64,000 bases of DNA from Jiella soli. Its GTDB lineage: Bacteria > Pseudomonadota > Alphaproteobacteria > Rhizobiales > Rhizobiaceae. Location of the stretch: positions 579,636 to 643,635 of the forward strand of contig NZ_JAJAVB010000002.1 in assembly GCF_020615385.1 (NCBI RefSeq), in the 5' to 3' direction. Positions 26,775-38,170 of the stretch are shown piece after piece. The number at the start of each line of letters is the position of its first letter. The stretch's first letter is position 1. The notes below the pieces were generated by a model. That model made no database searches and was not told the DNA's origin. It saw nothing but the letters and a program-made list of their open reading frames with translations. The position numbers were made by a program, and so were the translations under genes.

Positions 26775-27013
26775 TCGGCACGGGCGAAGCGTATTGACGG
26801 CGGGCGCAGGCATCCCGGCATCACTCGACGAGCCTCTTCGGACCTGCATACGAACTCGCCCCTGGGAAGGCCGGTGCTGTGGCAGGGCTGCACCGCAGCG
26901 CCACAATCGCCAAACGGAAATGAAGAAGCGGATGGTTGGACCAGGCCGGCCGATTGACTCTCGACCGGCCGCAACGGATGCATTGTCCAACGTCTTCTGC
27001 ATCACCGTCACAA

Positions 27014-30000
27014 ATGCTTCGGATTGCACGCTTATCGGCAGTTTCCCTTGCGGCCGTCCTGTCCCTGTCCGCCGCAAGGGCTGATCCCGTGCCGCGCAAC
27101 GCGCCTGCCGCCGGCTCGGTCATCTCGACCCGGCTCGGCGAGGAGATAGAATTCGTCGAAACGCCGCAGTGGCGCGGGCTCGAAGTCCTGCAGGACGTCA
27201 AGTCCGGCGACGTCATCCGCACCAATCCCAGCGGCCAGATCGCGATCCTCTTTTCCGACCAGACGCAGATCCGGGTCGGCCGCAATTCGACGCTGGTGGT
27301 GAAGGAACGCGTCGCCAACGGCGATACGCGGCTCGTCCTCCAGTCCGGCCAGATCTTCGCGCGCGCCGCCAGGGGTGGAACCGGCGTCTATGTCGAGACG
27401 GCGGCGGCGACGGCGGCCATCCGCGGCACGGACTGGACGATGCGCGTCGACGGCGACCGGACTTCGCTGACCGTCCTCGACGGGGCGGTCGAGTTCAGCA
27501 ATCCGCAGGGCTCGCTCACCGTGCGCCAGGGCGAGGCGGCGGCCGCGACGCTCGGCTCGGCGCCGCAGAAGATCGTCATCGTCGCCAGCGATCTGCGCGA
27601 GCAGATGCTGGTCAATCTGTCGCTGCGGGAGGTGCTGTCCGAGTTTCCGACGCTGCTTATCCGCAATGCCGAGGTCCAGAGGCAGCGGCAGCGCCTCGAA
27701 ACCATCGCGCCGGCGATGCGGTCGGCGGAAGACCGGGTCCTTGCCGCCGAGATCGCGATCGATCGCGACGGACGCGAGGCGGCAATCGCAGCGCTCGCGG
27801 AAGCCCGCCGGGCAAAGCTGACGGTCTCGCAGGACGCGCGGCTGACGCGGATCGAGGCGATGATCGCGGGTTCGGCGGGAAGGTATGACGAGGCGGTCCG
27901 TCTGTTCGAAAAAGCATTGCCGCATCTTCAGGGCGAGCAGAGGACGGCCACCGCCTACCAGATCTATTTCTCGCGTTCGCTCGCCGAGCCTCAGCATGCC
28001 ATCGCGCCGCCGCGTCCCGAGCAGGAAAACCGGATGTCGGTGATCGGCGAGGCCGTCACCGCCGCCTTCCTACAATCGCCCAAGGAAGCGGTCGCGCTGA
28101 TGAAGCGGGCCGAGCCGCGCTTCCACGACAGCGCGCTGTACCAGTCCCTGCTGTCGCAGCTGGCATTCGCCGCGAGCGATTTCCGCACGGCCGAAACCGC
28201 GATGCAAAGGGCGATGGCGCTCGAGCCGGACAGCCCCTACGCGCTTGCGGCGCGGGCGACCTACCGGGCGAACGTCGTCTGGGACAGCGCCGGCGCGCTC
28301 GCTGACATCGAGGCCGCCCTGAAGCTTGCCCCCGGCGATGCCGACCTGTGGAACGAACTTGGCCTCATCCAGAGCGATCGGGGCGCGGATCGCGAAGCCG
28401 AATTCGCCTTGAAGAGGGCGATCGCGCTCGATCCGGAAGATCCGGTCGCCAAGGCGAACTACGCCATCATGCTGCTCGACCAGGGCCGCGTCGCGGAAGC
28501 GCGGGCCGTCGTCGAGGCCGCCTTCGCCGCCGATCCCTCCTTCGAGATCGGCTATTTCGCCCGCGGCCGGGAGCAGATTCTTTCCGGCGACGACGACAAG
28601 GCGCTCGAAAGCTTTCTCAGGGCGACGACCGCCAATCCCGCCTTCGCCAACGGCCTTCTCGCGCTCGGCGTCGCCCATGCGGCGCGCGGCGAGATCGACC
28701 TCGCCAAGCAGGCTTTCGGAAACGCCGACCGGATCGATCCGAACGACCCGGTGACCGCGCAGTACCGGGCCGCCCTCGCGATCGACCAGTACGAAGCGGA
28801 CGAGGCGATCCGCTTCGCGCAGGAATCGGTGAAGCGCACGCGAGCCCGGGGCGGCGACTATGCCTCGATCCAGTCGACCCGCGAATACGGCTCCGTCCTC
28901 GGCAGCGTCTACCGCTTCCTGTCGCTCGACGCCTGGGGCCGGTACTGGAGCGACGTCGTCTTCGATCCCTTCGATTCAGGTGGGTATTTCGACCAGGCGA
29001 TCACCGGCAGCGCGCCGCAGATCCTCGTCGATCGCGCCGACCAGGTTCCCAATGTCGAGACCGAGGCGAATGCGACGGTGTTCTCGCTGCTCGCCCGGGG
29101 TCTGCTTCTCGATCCGATGTCGCTGGCGAGCTCCGACCTGCGCCCGGCCTTCGTCCAGACGCCTTTCACCGAGGCGACGCTGACCGGCGGCGCGTCGTTC
29201 ATGGATGGCGACTGGGGCGGAATCGGCGGGGCCTCCTTCCAGTCGCTCGGCTACGATCCGCTGCCCTATTCGCTGCTGGCGTCCGTCGATATCGACTTCC
29301 GCTCGCCGCACTATGCCGACCAGATGGAACGCACGCTCACGGCGACGCTCGGCTTCGGCTTCCAGCCGACCGCCTATGACCGCATCGTCGGCTTCGGCGT
29401 CGGCAATTGGGGGATCGGCGACCTCGCCGTCGAGCCGCAGTCCGAGACCTATTTCGATCGCGCGGAGAATCGCAGCTTCACCGGCTTCGTCGGCTGGAGC
29501 CACACCTTCGCCTATCACAACGTCCTCAACGCAGCCGTCTTCGGCGCTATCGGCAGGTCGTCGACGGATGCCGAGCGGACGGACCCGATCTTCGGCGTCT
29601 TTCCGGCCAGCTATTCGAACGACGGCGATGTGGACCATCTGAAGCTCAGCGTCGCCCATACGGTCGGATGGGGACCGCTCACCCTCGACTATGGCGGCGA
29701 GTTCGGCCGCACCTGGCAGACCGCGACCCAGAGCGTCGTCGCCGACGTCTTCGGCGAACCGTCGGTCCTTCTCGACGAGACCGCCACCACCCGAAGCGAT
29801 GTCGGGCGCGCCTGGATCGACGGGCTTTACGAGGTCTCGCCCTCCCTGAAGTTCGAGGGCGCCGTCTTCGCCACCCGGTCGAACGTTCCCGGCGACGAGG
29901 AAACCCATTTCGATCCGCGGGTCGGGGCCGCAATCATGCCGGTCGACGGCCAATGGCTGCGCGCCGCCTTCCTGCGCCAGCGGCCGGGCGAGGACAGCGA

Positions 30001-30607
30001 TACGCTGGCGCCCGTCGGCGTGGTCGGCCTCAGGGCGAACGCCCTGCCGCAGGGTACCGACCGGGTCGACACGGCCATCCTCCATTGGGACAGCGAATGG
30101 ACGCCCTTCCTGTTCTCGGCGGTCGACTACCAGCATCAGGACGTGCGCGGCCTGTCGCTGGCCGTGCCGACTTACATCGACACGGTCGACATTTCCGAGG
30201 CGACGCTCGACCGCCTGGCCTTCACCGCGAACCTTTGGATCGGCGGCGGGCTCGGCGCCTCGGCGACGGTGGCGCGGACCTGGTCGAGCGGTAATGAGGC
30301 CGGGACCGAGGGCGCCCTGCCCTTCGTGCCGGACTACACCGGCCGGCTGGCACTGACCTATGTCGATCCAAGCCGGCTGCGATTGACCGCGGCCGAGACC
30401 TATCTCGGCGAGCGGTCTTCCAATATCGACGGCGTCAGGCTGGACGCGGCATTTGTCACCGACGTCTTCGGCGGCTGGGAGACGCCGGACCGGCGGCTGG
30501 CTGTCGACTTCGGCGTCTACAACGTCTTCGACGAAGCGGTCGAGGCGGCGCCGCTGGTGCCGATCGCCCAGCGCACGGTCCGCGCGACGTTCACGGCGCG
30601 CTTCTGA
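27014..30607 (+). CDS. FecR-TPR-outer membrane beta-barrel fusion protein
   Basis: A 1197-residue exported protein. The start at 27014 gives a clean signal peptide (LRIARLSAVSLAAVLSLSAARA-D). Residues about 50-165 form a FecR domain (VKSGDVIRTNPSGQIAILF, AAIRGTDW, LTVLDGAVE). Residues about 280-620 are TPR repeats, including DADLWNELGLIQSDRGADRE. From about 716 to the end is a beta-barrel-like region closing with FTARF, the C-terminal Phe of outer-membrane proteins. No TonB plug domain is visible. TPR plus barrel recalls BcsC/PgaA exporters and NfrA. Its stop overlaps the cyclase ATG (TGATG). Function unknown; likely a sensor or export port linked to that cyclase. Confidence 0.8.
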   Translation: MLRIARLSAVSLAAVLSLSAARADPVPRNAPAAGSVISTRLGEEIEFVETPQWRGLEVLQDVKSGDVIRTNPSGQIAILFSDQTQIRVGRNSTLVVKERVANGDTRLVLQSGQIFARAARGGTGVYVETAAATAAIRGTDWTMRVDGDRTSLTVLDGAVEFSNPQGSLTVRQGEAAAATLGSAPQKIVIVASDLREQMLVNLSLREVLSEFPTLLIRNAEVQRQRQRLETIAPAMRSAEDRVLAAEIAIDRDGREAAIAALAEARRAKLTVSQDARLTRIEAMIAGSAGRYDEAVRLFEKALPHLQGEQRTATAYQIYFSRSLAEPQHAIAPPRPEQENRMSVIGEAVTAAFLQSPKEAVALMKRAEPRFHDSALYQSLLSQLAFAASDFRTAETAMQRAMALEPDSPYALAARATYRANVVWDSAGALADIEAALKLAPGDADLWNELGLIQSDRGADREAEFALKRAIALDPEDPVAKANYAIMLLDQGRVAEARAVVEAAFAADPSFEIGYFARGREQILSGDDDKALESFLRATTANPAFANGLLALGVAHAARGEIDLAKQAFGNADRIDPNDPVTAQYRAALAIDQYEADEAIRFAQESVKRTRARGGDYASIQSTREYGSVLGSVYRFLSLDAWGRYWSDVVFDPFDSGGYFDQAITGSAPQILVDRADQVPNVETEANATVFSLLARGLLLDPMSLASSDLRPAFVQTPFTEATLTGGASFMDGDWGGIGGASFQSLGYDPLPYSLLASVDIDFRSPHYADQMERTLTATLGFGFQPTAYDRIVGFGVGNWGIGDLAVEPQSETYFDRAENRSFTGFVGWSHTFAYHNVLNAAVFGAIGRSSTDAERTDPIFGVFPASYSNDGDVDHLKLSVAHTVGWGPLTLDYGGEFGRTWQTATQSVVADVFGEPSVLLDETATTRSDVGRAWIDGLYEVSPSLKFEGAVFATRSNVPGDEETHFDPRVGAAIMPVDGQWLRAAFLRQRPGEDSDTLAPVGVVGLRANALPQGTDRVDTAILHWDSEWTPFLFSAVDYQHQDVRGLSLAVPTYIDTVDISEATLDRLAFTANLWIGGGLGASATVARTWSSGNEAGTEGALPFVPDYTGRLALTYVDPSRLRLTAAETYLGERSSNIDGVRLDAAFVTDVFGGWETPDRRLAVDFGVYNVFDEAVEAAPLVPIAQRTVRATFTARF

Positions 30608-32433
30608 TGGCCGGCAAATGGCGGCGGCGGCTTGCCGAAACGGCGGGGCTTGTCCTTCTCGCCGCTTGCCTCGGCATCGCCTTGAGCGTCTGGCCCGCCT
30701 TCCGGCTCGCCGAGACGCGGATCTTCGACGCCTTCGTCACCCTGTCCCCGCCCGAGCTCGCCGAAATCGGCGCGGACGACGTCGTGATCGTCGCGATCGA
30801 CGAGCCGTCCTTTGCCGAACTCGGGCTGCAATGGCCCTGGCCGCGCGACCTGCACGCCGGGCTCGTCCGCTCCCTGCGCGCGGCGGGGGCAAAGGCGATC
30901 GGCCTCGACCTCGTCTTCGCCGAGGCCTCCACGCCGGACGCGGACGCCGCGCTCGCCGAAGCGCTCGGTCCCGACACCGTGCTCGCCGCCGACCAGAGCG
31001 TCATCGAGACGCCGCAGGCGCTGCAGATGGTGCGCACCGATCCGCTGCCCGCCTTCGTGGAACGCGGGGCCGGCGTCGGCCTCGCCTCGGTGGTTCTCGA
31101 CGGCGACAACGTGCTGCGCCGGATCCCGCCATGGGAGGATGGGTTCGCGGCGCAGGTGCTGAAGACGGCCGAGCCGGCGACCGACCTGTCCGGCCTGACC
31201 CGAAACCTCCTGATCCAGCCCTTCGGCCCGGCCCGCAGCTATCGCACCATTTCCTACTATCAGGCGCTTGAACCGGACGCCTTCCTGCCGCCGGACTTCC
31301 TCAAGGACAAGATCGTCTTCGTCGGCCGCAGCCTGCAGATGGCGGTGAGTGCGCAGACCGGCGGCGCCGACAGCTTCGCCACCTCCTTCACCTCGCGCAC
31401 GGGCATGCTCGTGCCGGGTGTCGAGATGCAGGCGACGATCCTCGACAATCTGCGCCACCATCTCTTCATCGTCTGGTCCGGCCCGTGGGCGACGGGCCTT
31501 CTCGCATGCGCCTCTGCCATCCTTGCCGGGCTCGCGGCGTGGCGGCCGGCCGGGCTCGGCACCCTCATCGCCGGGATCGGCCTCGTCCTCGCCGTCTTCG
31601 TGCTCAGCCTCGTCGCGCTCGACCTGTTCAAGGTCTTCCTGCCGCCGCTCGCGCCCGCGATCGCCATTGCGGCCGTGCTCGCGCCGCTCGGCGCCCGCGA
31701 CATCACCGAGGAGCGGCGGATGCGGCGCGAGGTGACCCGCGCCTTCGGCCATTATCTGGCACCCGCCCTGGTGGCGCGCCTCGCGCAGGACCCGTCGGCC
31801 CTGAAGCTCGGCGGCGAGAAGCGCGAGCTGACCATCCTGTTCAGCGACATCCGCAACTTCACCGCGCTCGCCGAATCGATGAAGGACGAGCCGGAGCGCC
31901 TGACGGCGCTGATCAACCGCCTGCTCACGCCGCTCTCCGAAGCCGTTCTCGAGCGCGGCGGCACGATCGACAAGTTCATCGGCGACTGCATCATGGCCTT
32001 CTGGAACGCGCCGCTCGACGATCCCGACCATGCCGTCCACGCGGTCGAGGCCGGGCTCGACATGCTCGCTGCGCTCGACCGGCTCAACGCGGAGCTTGCC
32101 GCGGAGATGGGGGACGCCGCGCCGAAGCTCGCGATCGGCGTCGGGATCAACACCGGCGTCTGCGTCGTCGGAAACATGGGTTCGGCGCGGCGGTTCGACT
32201 ATTCGGTGCTCGGCGATGCGGTGAACTACGCTTCCCGGCTGGAATCGGCGTCCAAGCCCTGCGGCGTCCCGCTGCTGCTCGGGGCAACCACCGCCGAGAT
32301 CGTGCGGGCGCGATTCGACCCGGTTCTGGTCGACCGGATCGCCGTGAAGGGCCGCAGCGGCACGGAGCCGGTCTATACGGTGACGGCCGGAGATGCAGCG
32401 CCGCCGCGTGTCGCGGCGCGAGCGAAGGCATAG
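30607..32433 (+). CDS. CHASE2-domain class III adenylate/guanylate cyclase
   Basis: A 608-residue membrane signalling enzyme. TM1 is at about 12-30 and a periplasmic CHASE2 domain at about 35-290 (VIVAIDEPSF, WPWPRDLHAGLV, AIGLDLVFAE). Three TM helices at about 297-362 are followed by the catalytic domain (about 395-575). The metal-binding Asp are in FSDIRNFT and DKFIGDCIMAF, with Lys in DKFIGD; DYSVLGDAVNYASRLE carries the transition-state region. It makes cAMP or cGMP; these residues favour cAMP only weakly. The ATG overlaps the stop of the FecR-TPR-barrel gene, so both are translationally coupled and probably one pathway. Confidence 0.9.
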   Translation: MAGKWRRRLAETAGLVLLAACLGIALSVWPAFRLAETRIFDAFVTLSPPELAEIGADDVVIVAIDEPSFAELGLQWPWPRDLHAGLVRSLRAAGAKAIGLDLVFAEASTPDADAALAEALGPDTVLAADQSVIETPQALQMVRTDPLPAFVERGAGVGLASVVLDGDNVLRRIPPWEDGFAAQVLKTAEPATDLSGLTRNLLIQPFGPARSYRTISYYQALEPDAFLPPDFLKDKIVFVGRSLQMAVSAQTGGADSFATSFTSRTGMLVPGVEMQATILDNLRHHLFIVWSGPWATGLLACASAILAGLAAWRPAGLGTLIAGIGLVLAVFVLSLVALDLFKVFLPPLAPAIAIAAVLAPLGARDITEERRMRREVTRAFGHYLAPALVARLAQDPSALKLGGEKRELTILFSDIRNFTALAESMKDEPERLTALINRLLTPLSEAVLERGGTIDKFIGDCIMAFWNAPLDDPDHAVHAVEAGLDMLAALDRLNAELAAEMGDAAPKLAIGVGINTGVCVVGNMGSARRFDYSVLGDAVNYASRLESASKPCGVPLLLGATTAEIVRARFDPVLVDRIAVKGRSGTEPVYTVTAGDAAPPRVAARAKA

Positions 32434-32462
32434 GCACCCTCCGGCTTCGGCCCATTCAACGT

Positions 32463-32486
32463 CGGATCCGCTCCGCTGCGGATCCG
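32463..32486. terminator. Hairpin after the cyclase gene
   Basis: CGGATCCGC, a 6-base loop and GCGGATCCG form a perfect 9-bp stem 29 bases after the cyclase stop. No T-tract follows, so it may be a Rho-dependent or mRNA-stability element. Confidence 0.45.
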
Positions 32487-32565
32487 CGGCGCGCGCGCGG
32501 CCCTTGCCGCCAGCCGAACGCGATGGTCGTCGGCCCTTCCCCTTCGGGTGAAAACTTGATTGTAT

Positions 32566-32581
32566 CTGTTCCATTCAACAG
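32566..32581. promoter_or_regulatory. Small inverted repeat before the peptide ABC operon
   Basis: CTGTTccattcAACAG is a perfect 5-bp inverted repeat ending 15 bases before the binding-protein ATG, in an AT-rich patch with TTGAT at 32556. It could be an operator or a leader hairpin close to the ribosome-binding site. Confidence 0.3.
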
Positions 32582-32596
32582 ACGGGGGACGCCGCC

Positions 32597-34258
<1,662 letters not shown>

Positions 34259-34263
34259 CGCTG

Positions 34264-35229
34264 GTGCAGTCGGCATTCCTACGCTTCCTGCTGCGTCGGC
34301 TGGGCCTCAGCCTCCTCACCTTGTGGCTGGTCAGCATCGTCGTCTTCTTGGGAGCACAGGTCCTGCCCGGTGATCCGGGCCGGGCCATCCTCGGTCCGCT
34401 CGCCGATGCGCGAGCGGTCGCCGCACTCAATGCCGAACTCGGCGCCGACAGACCGCCGGTCGAGGTCTATTTCTCCTGGGTCGGCGGCATGCTGCAGGGG
34501 GACATGGGAGAATCCTATGCCTACCGGGCGCCGGTCGCGCCCTTCGTCGGCGACGCGCTCCTCCGCTCGCTGAAGCTCGTCGGGGTGATCTTCCTGATCG
34601 TCGTGCCGCTCGGCGTCGGCGCCGGCGTGATCGCCGCGCTCAACGCCGGCAAACCGCTCGACCGCGTCCTCTCGGTGGCGAGCCTCTCCCTGACGGTAAT
34701 TCCCGAATTCGTCTCGGCCATCGCGCTGATCCTCGTCTTCGCCGTCATCCTGCGCTGGCTGCCGCTCTCGGCGACCTGGCCGGAGGGCGCCGGCCCGCTC
34801 GTCCAGCTGAAATACCTGATCCTGCCGGCACTGCCGCTGGTCATCGTTCTCTTCGGCTACATCGCCCGCATGGCACGCGCCGGCACGGTCGAGGCGCTGT
34901 CCTCCGACTACACCCGCACGGCGATCCTCAAGGGCCTGCCGTGGCGGACCGTGCTGACGCGCCATGTCCTGCGCAACGCGCTGGTGCCGACCATCACCGT
35001 CATCGCCGCCCAGACCGGCTATGCGCTGGGCGGTCTCGTCGTCGTCGAGACGCTGTTCCGCTACCAGGGCATCGGCAATCTCGTGCTGGGTGCCGCCAAG
35101 GCCAAGGACTTCGCCATGCTGCAGGCCGGTATCCTGACCATCGGCGCCTTCTTCATCCTGGCGACGCTCGTGGCGGACCTCATCACGGTCATGCTCAATC
35201 CGCGTCTCAGGGCGGAGCTCGGCCAATGA
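34264..35229 (+). CDS. Peptide-type ABC transporter permease (DppB-like)
   Basis: A 321-residue permease with the N-terminal FLLRRLGLSLLTLWLVSIVVF segment typical of DppB/OppB, GDPGRAILG after it, and the EAA-type loop around DYTRTAILKGLPWRTVLTRHVLRNAL. About six hydrophobic segments are visible. I start at GTG 34264, 5 bases after the binding-protein stop; no ATG fits the conserved N-terminus. The TGA overlaps the next gene's ATG (ATGA). Confidence 0.88.
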   Translation: MQSAFLRFLLRRLGLSLLTLWLVSIVVFLGAQVLPGDPGRAILGPLADARAVAALNAELGADRPPVEVYFSWVGGMLQGDMGESYAYRAPVAPFVGDALLRSLKLVGVIFLIVVPLGVGAGVIAALNAGKPLDRVLSVASLSLTVIPEFVSAIALILVFAVILRWLPLSATWPEGAGPLVQLKYLILPALPLVIVLFGYIARMARAGTVEALSSDYTRTAILKGLPWRTVLTRHVLRNALVPTITVIAAQTGYALGGLVVVETLFRYQGIGNLVLGAAKAKDFAMLQAGILTIGAFFILATLVADLITVMLNPRLRAELGQ

Positions 35230-36113
35230 GCGCCGCCGCCGAGACCAAAGAGCCCGCCGAGGGCGCGGCGCCCGCCCCCCCAATCCGCAAGGAGCGCTCG
35301 ACCCTCGGGATCCTCCTGCGCAGCCCGGCCTTCCTGGTCGGCCTCGCGATCGTCGCCTTCTGGGCGTTCTGCGCGGCCTTCGCGCCCGCCTTCGTGCCCT
35401 ACAATCCGCTCGCCGACGATCTCCTCAACACGCTTGCGCCGCCCTCGGCCGAGCACTGGTTCGGCACCGACCAGATCGGCCGCGACGTCTTCTCCCGCGT
35501 CCTCGTCGGCGCGCGCGACATTCTCACCATCGCGCCACTCGCGACGCTGCTCGGGACCACGCTCGGCACGGTTGTCGGCCTCGTCATGGGCTATTTCGGC
35601 GGCTGGGTCGACGCGGTCATCGGCCGCCTGATCGAGGTGCTCCTGTCGCTACCCCTGATCATCGTCGCCCTGCTCGTCCTCGTCGCGCTCGGGCCCTCGA
35701 CACCGACGGTCGTCGTCGTCGTCGGCCTCGTCTTCACCCCGCTCGTCGCCCGCACCGTGCGTGCCGCGGTCCTGTCGGAGCGCCATCTCGACTATGTGCC
35801 GGCGGCCGCCGTCCGGGGCGAAGGCGCCATCCACATCATGTTCGTCGAGATCCTGCCGAACATCTGGCCGCCGATCATCGTCGAGGCGACGGTTAGGCTC
35901 GGCTATGCCATCTTCACCATCGCCTCGCTCTCCTTCCTCGGCTTCGGCGTGCAGCCGCCCTCGCCCGACTGGGGCCTCGCCATCGCCGAGAATTACGGCG
36001 TCCTCGTCGGCGGCTTCTGGTGGACGGTGGTGCCGGCGACCGTCGCCACCGCCTCGCTCGTCGTCGGGGTCAATCTCGTCGCCGAAGGCCTGCAGAGGGC
36101 GGTTGCCGAATGA
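35226..36113 (+). CDS. Peptide-type ABC transporter permease (DppC-like)
   Basis: A 295-residue permease. An Ala/Pro-rich cytoplasmic start is followed by the DppC-type N-terminal segment (LLRSPAFLVGLAIVAFWAFCAAFAP), GTDQIGRDVFSRVLVGARD, and the EAA loop YVPAAAVRGEGAIHIMFVEILPN. SFLGFGVQPPSPDWG is a hallmark of DppC/OppC proteins. It overlaps its neighbours by 4 bases on both sides, so it is translationally coupled. With the DppB-like protein it forms the membrane channel. Confidence 0.9.
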   Translation: MSAAAETKEPAEGAAPAPPIRKERSTLGILLRSPAFLVGLAIVAFWAFCAAFAPAFVPYNPLADDLLNTLAPPSAEHWFGTDQIGRDVFSRVLVGARDILTIAPLATLLGTTLGTVVGLVMGYFGGWVDAVIGRLIEVLLSLPLIIVALLVLVALGPSTPTVVVVVGLVFTPLVARTVRAAVLSERHLDYVPAAAVRGEGAIHIMFVEILPNIWPPIIVEATVRLGYAIFTIASLSFLGFGVQPPSPDWGLAIAENYGVLVGGFWWTVVPATVATASLVVGVNLVAEGLQRAVAE

Positions 36114-38170
36114 CCGACACGAAGCGCGCCGTCTCCGACGCCGTCCTCGAGCTCGACGATCTCAGCGTCTCCTACACCGTCCGGGGCCGCGACCTGCCGG
36201 TCCTGTCCGACGTCAACCTCAAGATCGCCCGCGGCGAAGCCTATGGTCTCGTCGGGGAATCGGGCTCCGGCAAGTCGACGGTCGCGCTGGCGCTTCAGCG
36301 CGTCCTGCCGCCAAACGGCCGGATCTCCGGCGGCCATGTCCGCGTCGCCGGCAAGGACGTGATGGAACTCGGCGCCACGGCACTGCGGCAGATGCGCTCC
36401 AAGGACGTCGCCATGGTCTTCCAGGACCCGGGCAAGGCGCTCAACCCCTCGCTCACCGTCGGCCGGCAGATGGCGGAGGTCTTCGAGGTTCTGGGCGCCT
36501 CGCGCGCCGAGGCGAAGGAGCGCGGCGAAGCGATGCTCGGGCGGGTCCGCATTTCCGATCCTGCCCGCGTCATGGCGAGCTTTCCGCACGAATTGTCCGG
36601 CGGCATGCAGCAGCGCGTCGTCATCGCCATGGCGCTGGCGAAGGACCCGGCCCTGCTCATCCTCGACGAGCCGACGACCGGCCTCGACGCGACGATCGAG
36701 GCCGAGGTGCTCGACCTCGTCGACACGCTGCGCCAGGAGTTCGGCGCCTCGATCCTGTTCATCAGCCACAATCTCGCCGCCGTCGCCTCGCTGTGCAGCC
36801 GCGTCGGCGTGCTCTATGCCGGCAAGCTGGTCGAGGAAGGCCCGGCACGGGAGCTCTTCGCCGACCCGCGCCATCCCTATACTGCGGGGCTCCTGCGCTG
36901 CCTGCCACGGGCGGGCTTCAAGGGCGGCGCCGCGCTCGACAACATACCGGGCTTCCCCCCGGTGCCGGGTTCGATCCGGCAGGGCTGCGTCTTCGCGCCG
37001 CGCTGCGGCCTCGTAGAGGAGCGCTGCCGCGTGGATGCGCCGCCGCTCTACGATGTCGGCGCAGGCCGCGGCAGCCGCTGCCACTTCCACGACCGGGTCG
37101 ACGAGCTCCCACGCATGAGCGAGGTGCCGCCGGTCAACACGCCGGAGCGGGGCCCGAACGTCGAACCGGTGCTGAGGCTCGAATCCCTCTCGAAGACCTA
37201 CGACCTGCCGGGCAACCGGCATGTCTACGCCCTGCGCGATGTTTCCCTCACCCTTGCCCCCGGCGAGACGCTCGGCCTCGTCGGCGAATCCGGCTCCGGC
37301 AAGTCGACGCTCGCCAATGTCGTGCTCGGCCTCGTCGAGCATGACAAGGGCGGCCGGATCGCACTCGACGGGACGGAGATTGCGGCAAGCGTCCACGATC
37401 GGCCGCGCGAGGCGGTGAAGGCGATCCAGATCGTCTTCCAGAACCCCGATTCGGCGCTCAACCGCGCCCACACGGTCAAGCATCTCATCGGCCGGGCGGT
37501 GGAACGGCTGGCCGGCATTTCCGGAAAAGCCCGCGACAGCCAAGTGAAGAAGCTCCTGGAGGCCGTGCGTCTCACCCCGCGCCAACTGCCGGCCAAGCCC
37601 CGGCAGCTCTCCGGCGGCATGAAGCAGCGCGTCGCCGTCGCAAGGGCCTTTGCCGCCGATCCCCGCGTCATCGTCTGCGACGAGCCGACCTCGGCGCTCG
37701 ACGTATCCGTGCAGTCGGCGATCCTCAACCTCCTGACCGAGCTCCAGGCCGAGCGGCAGGTGAGCTACATCCTGATCTCGCACGATCTCGGCGTCGTCAG
37801 GCATCTGTCGGACCGGATCGCGGTGATGTATCTCGGCCGTCTGATGGAGATCGGGCCGGCAATGAGCGTCCTCAAGGGCCCGCATCACCCCTATACCGAA
37901 GCGCTCCTGTCGGCGGCGCCGACGGTCACCGGCGAGCGCGGCGAGCGGATCCGTCTCGAAGGCCAGATCCCGAGCCCGGTCGACCCCCCGTCCGGCTGCG
38001 TCTTCAACACCCGCTGCCCCAGGAAGTTCGGCCCGGTCTGCGAGACCGAGGAGCCGCCGCTGGCGAGCGACGAGTTCGGCCACGCCATCCGCTGCCATTT
38101 GCCGCGGGAGAAGCTCGGGCGGGGACGCGAGGCGGAGCGTGCCGCGCCGCAGGAGAGCCTCTCATCATGA
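36110..38170 (+). CDS. Fused double ATPase of the peptide-type ABC importer (DppD-DppF)
   Basis: A 686-residue protein with two complete ABC ATPase domains. The first (about 12-300) has GESGSGKST, LSGGMQQRVVIAMALA and LLILDEPTTGLD; the second (about 350-610) has GESGSGKST, LSGGMKQRVAVARAF and VIVCDEPTSALD. Each is followed by the oligopeptide-transporter C-terminal domain with its cysteines (for example FAPRCGLVEERC and FNTRCPRKFGPVC). A fused pair occurs in GsiA/YejF-type systems. It overlaps its neighbours by 4 bases on both sides. Confidence 0.92.
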   Translation: MTDTKRAVSDAVLELDDLSVSYTVRGRDLPVLSDVNLKIARGEAYGLVGESGSGKSTVALALQRVLPPNGRISGGHVRVAGKDVMELGATALRQMRSKDVAMVFQDPGKALNPSLTVGRQMAEVFEVLGASRAEAKERGEAMLGRVRISDPARVMASFPHELSGGMQQRVVIAMALAKDPALLILDEPTTGLDATIEAEVLDLVDTLRQEFGASILFISHNLAAVASLCSRVGVLYAGKLVEEGPARELFADPRHPYTAGLLRCLPRAGFKGGAALDNIPGFPPVPGSIRQGCVFAPRCGLVEERCRVDAPPLYDVGAGRGSRCHFHDRVDELPRMSEVPPVNTPERGPNVEPVLRLESLSKTYDLPGNRHVYALRDVSLTLAPGETLGLVGESGSGKSTLANVVLGLVEHDKGGRIALDGTEIAASVHDRPREAVKAIQIVFQNPDSALNRAHTVKHLIGRAVERLAGISGKARDSQVKKLLEAVRLTPRQLPAKPRQLSGGMKQRVAVARAFAADPRVIVCDEPTSALDVSVQSAILNLLTELQAERQVSYILISHDLGVVRHLSDRIAVMYLGRLMEIGPAMSVLKGPHHPYTEALLSAAPTVTGERGERIRLEGQIPSPVDPPSGCVFNTRCPRKFGPVCETEEPPLASDEFGHAIRCHLPREKLGRGREAERAAPQESLSS

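Noticed and set aside
35993..38098. Long minus-strand open frame opposite the double ABC ATPase
   Set aside because: Antisense to a protein with two complete sets of Walker motifs; composition is that of a shadow frame.
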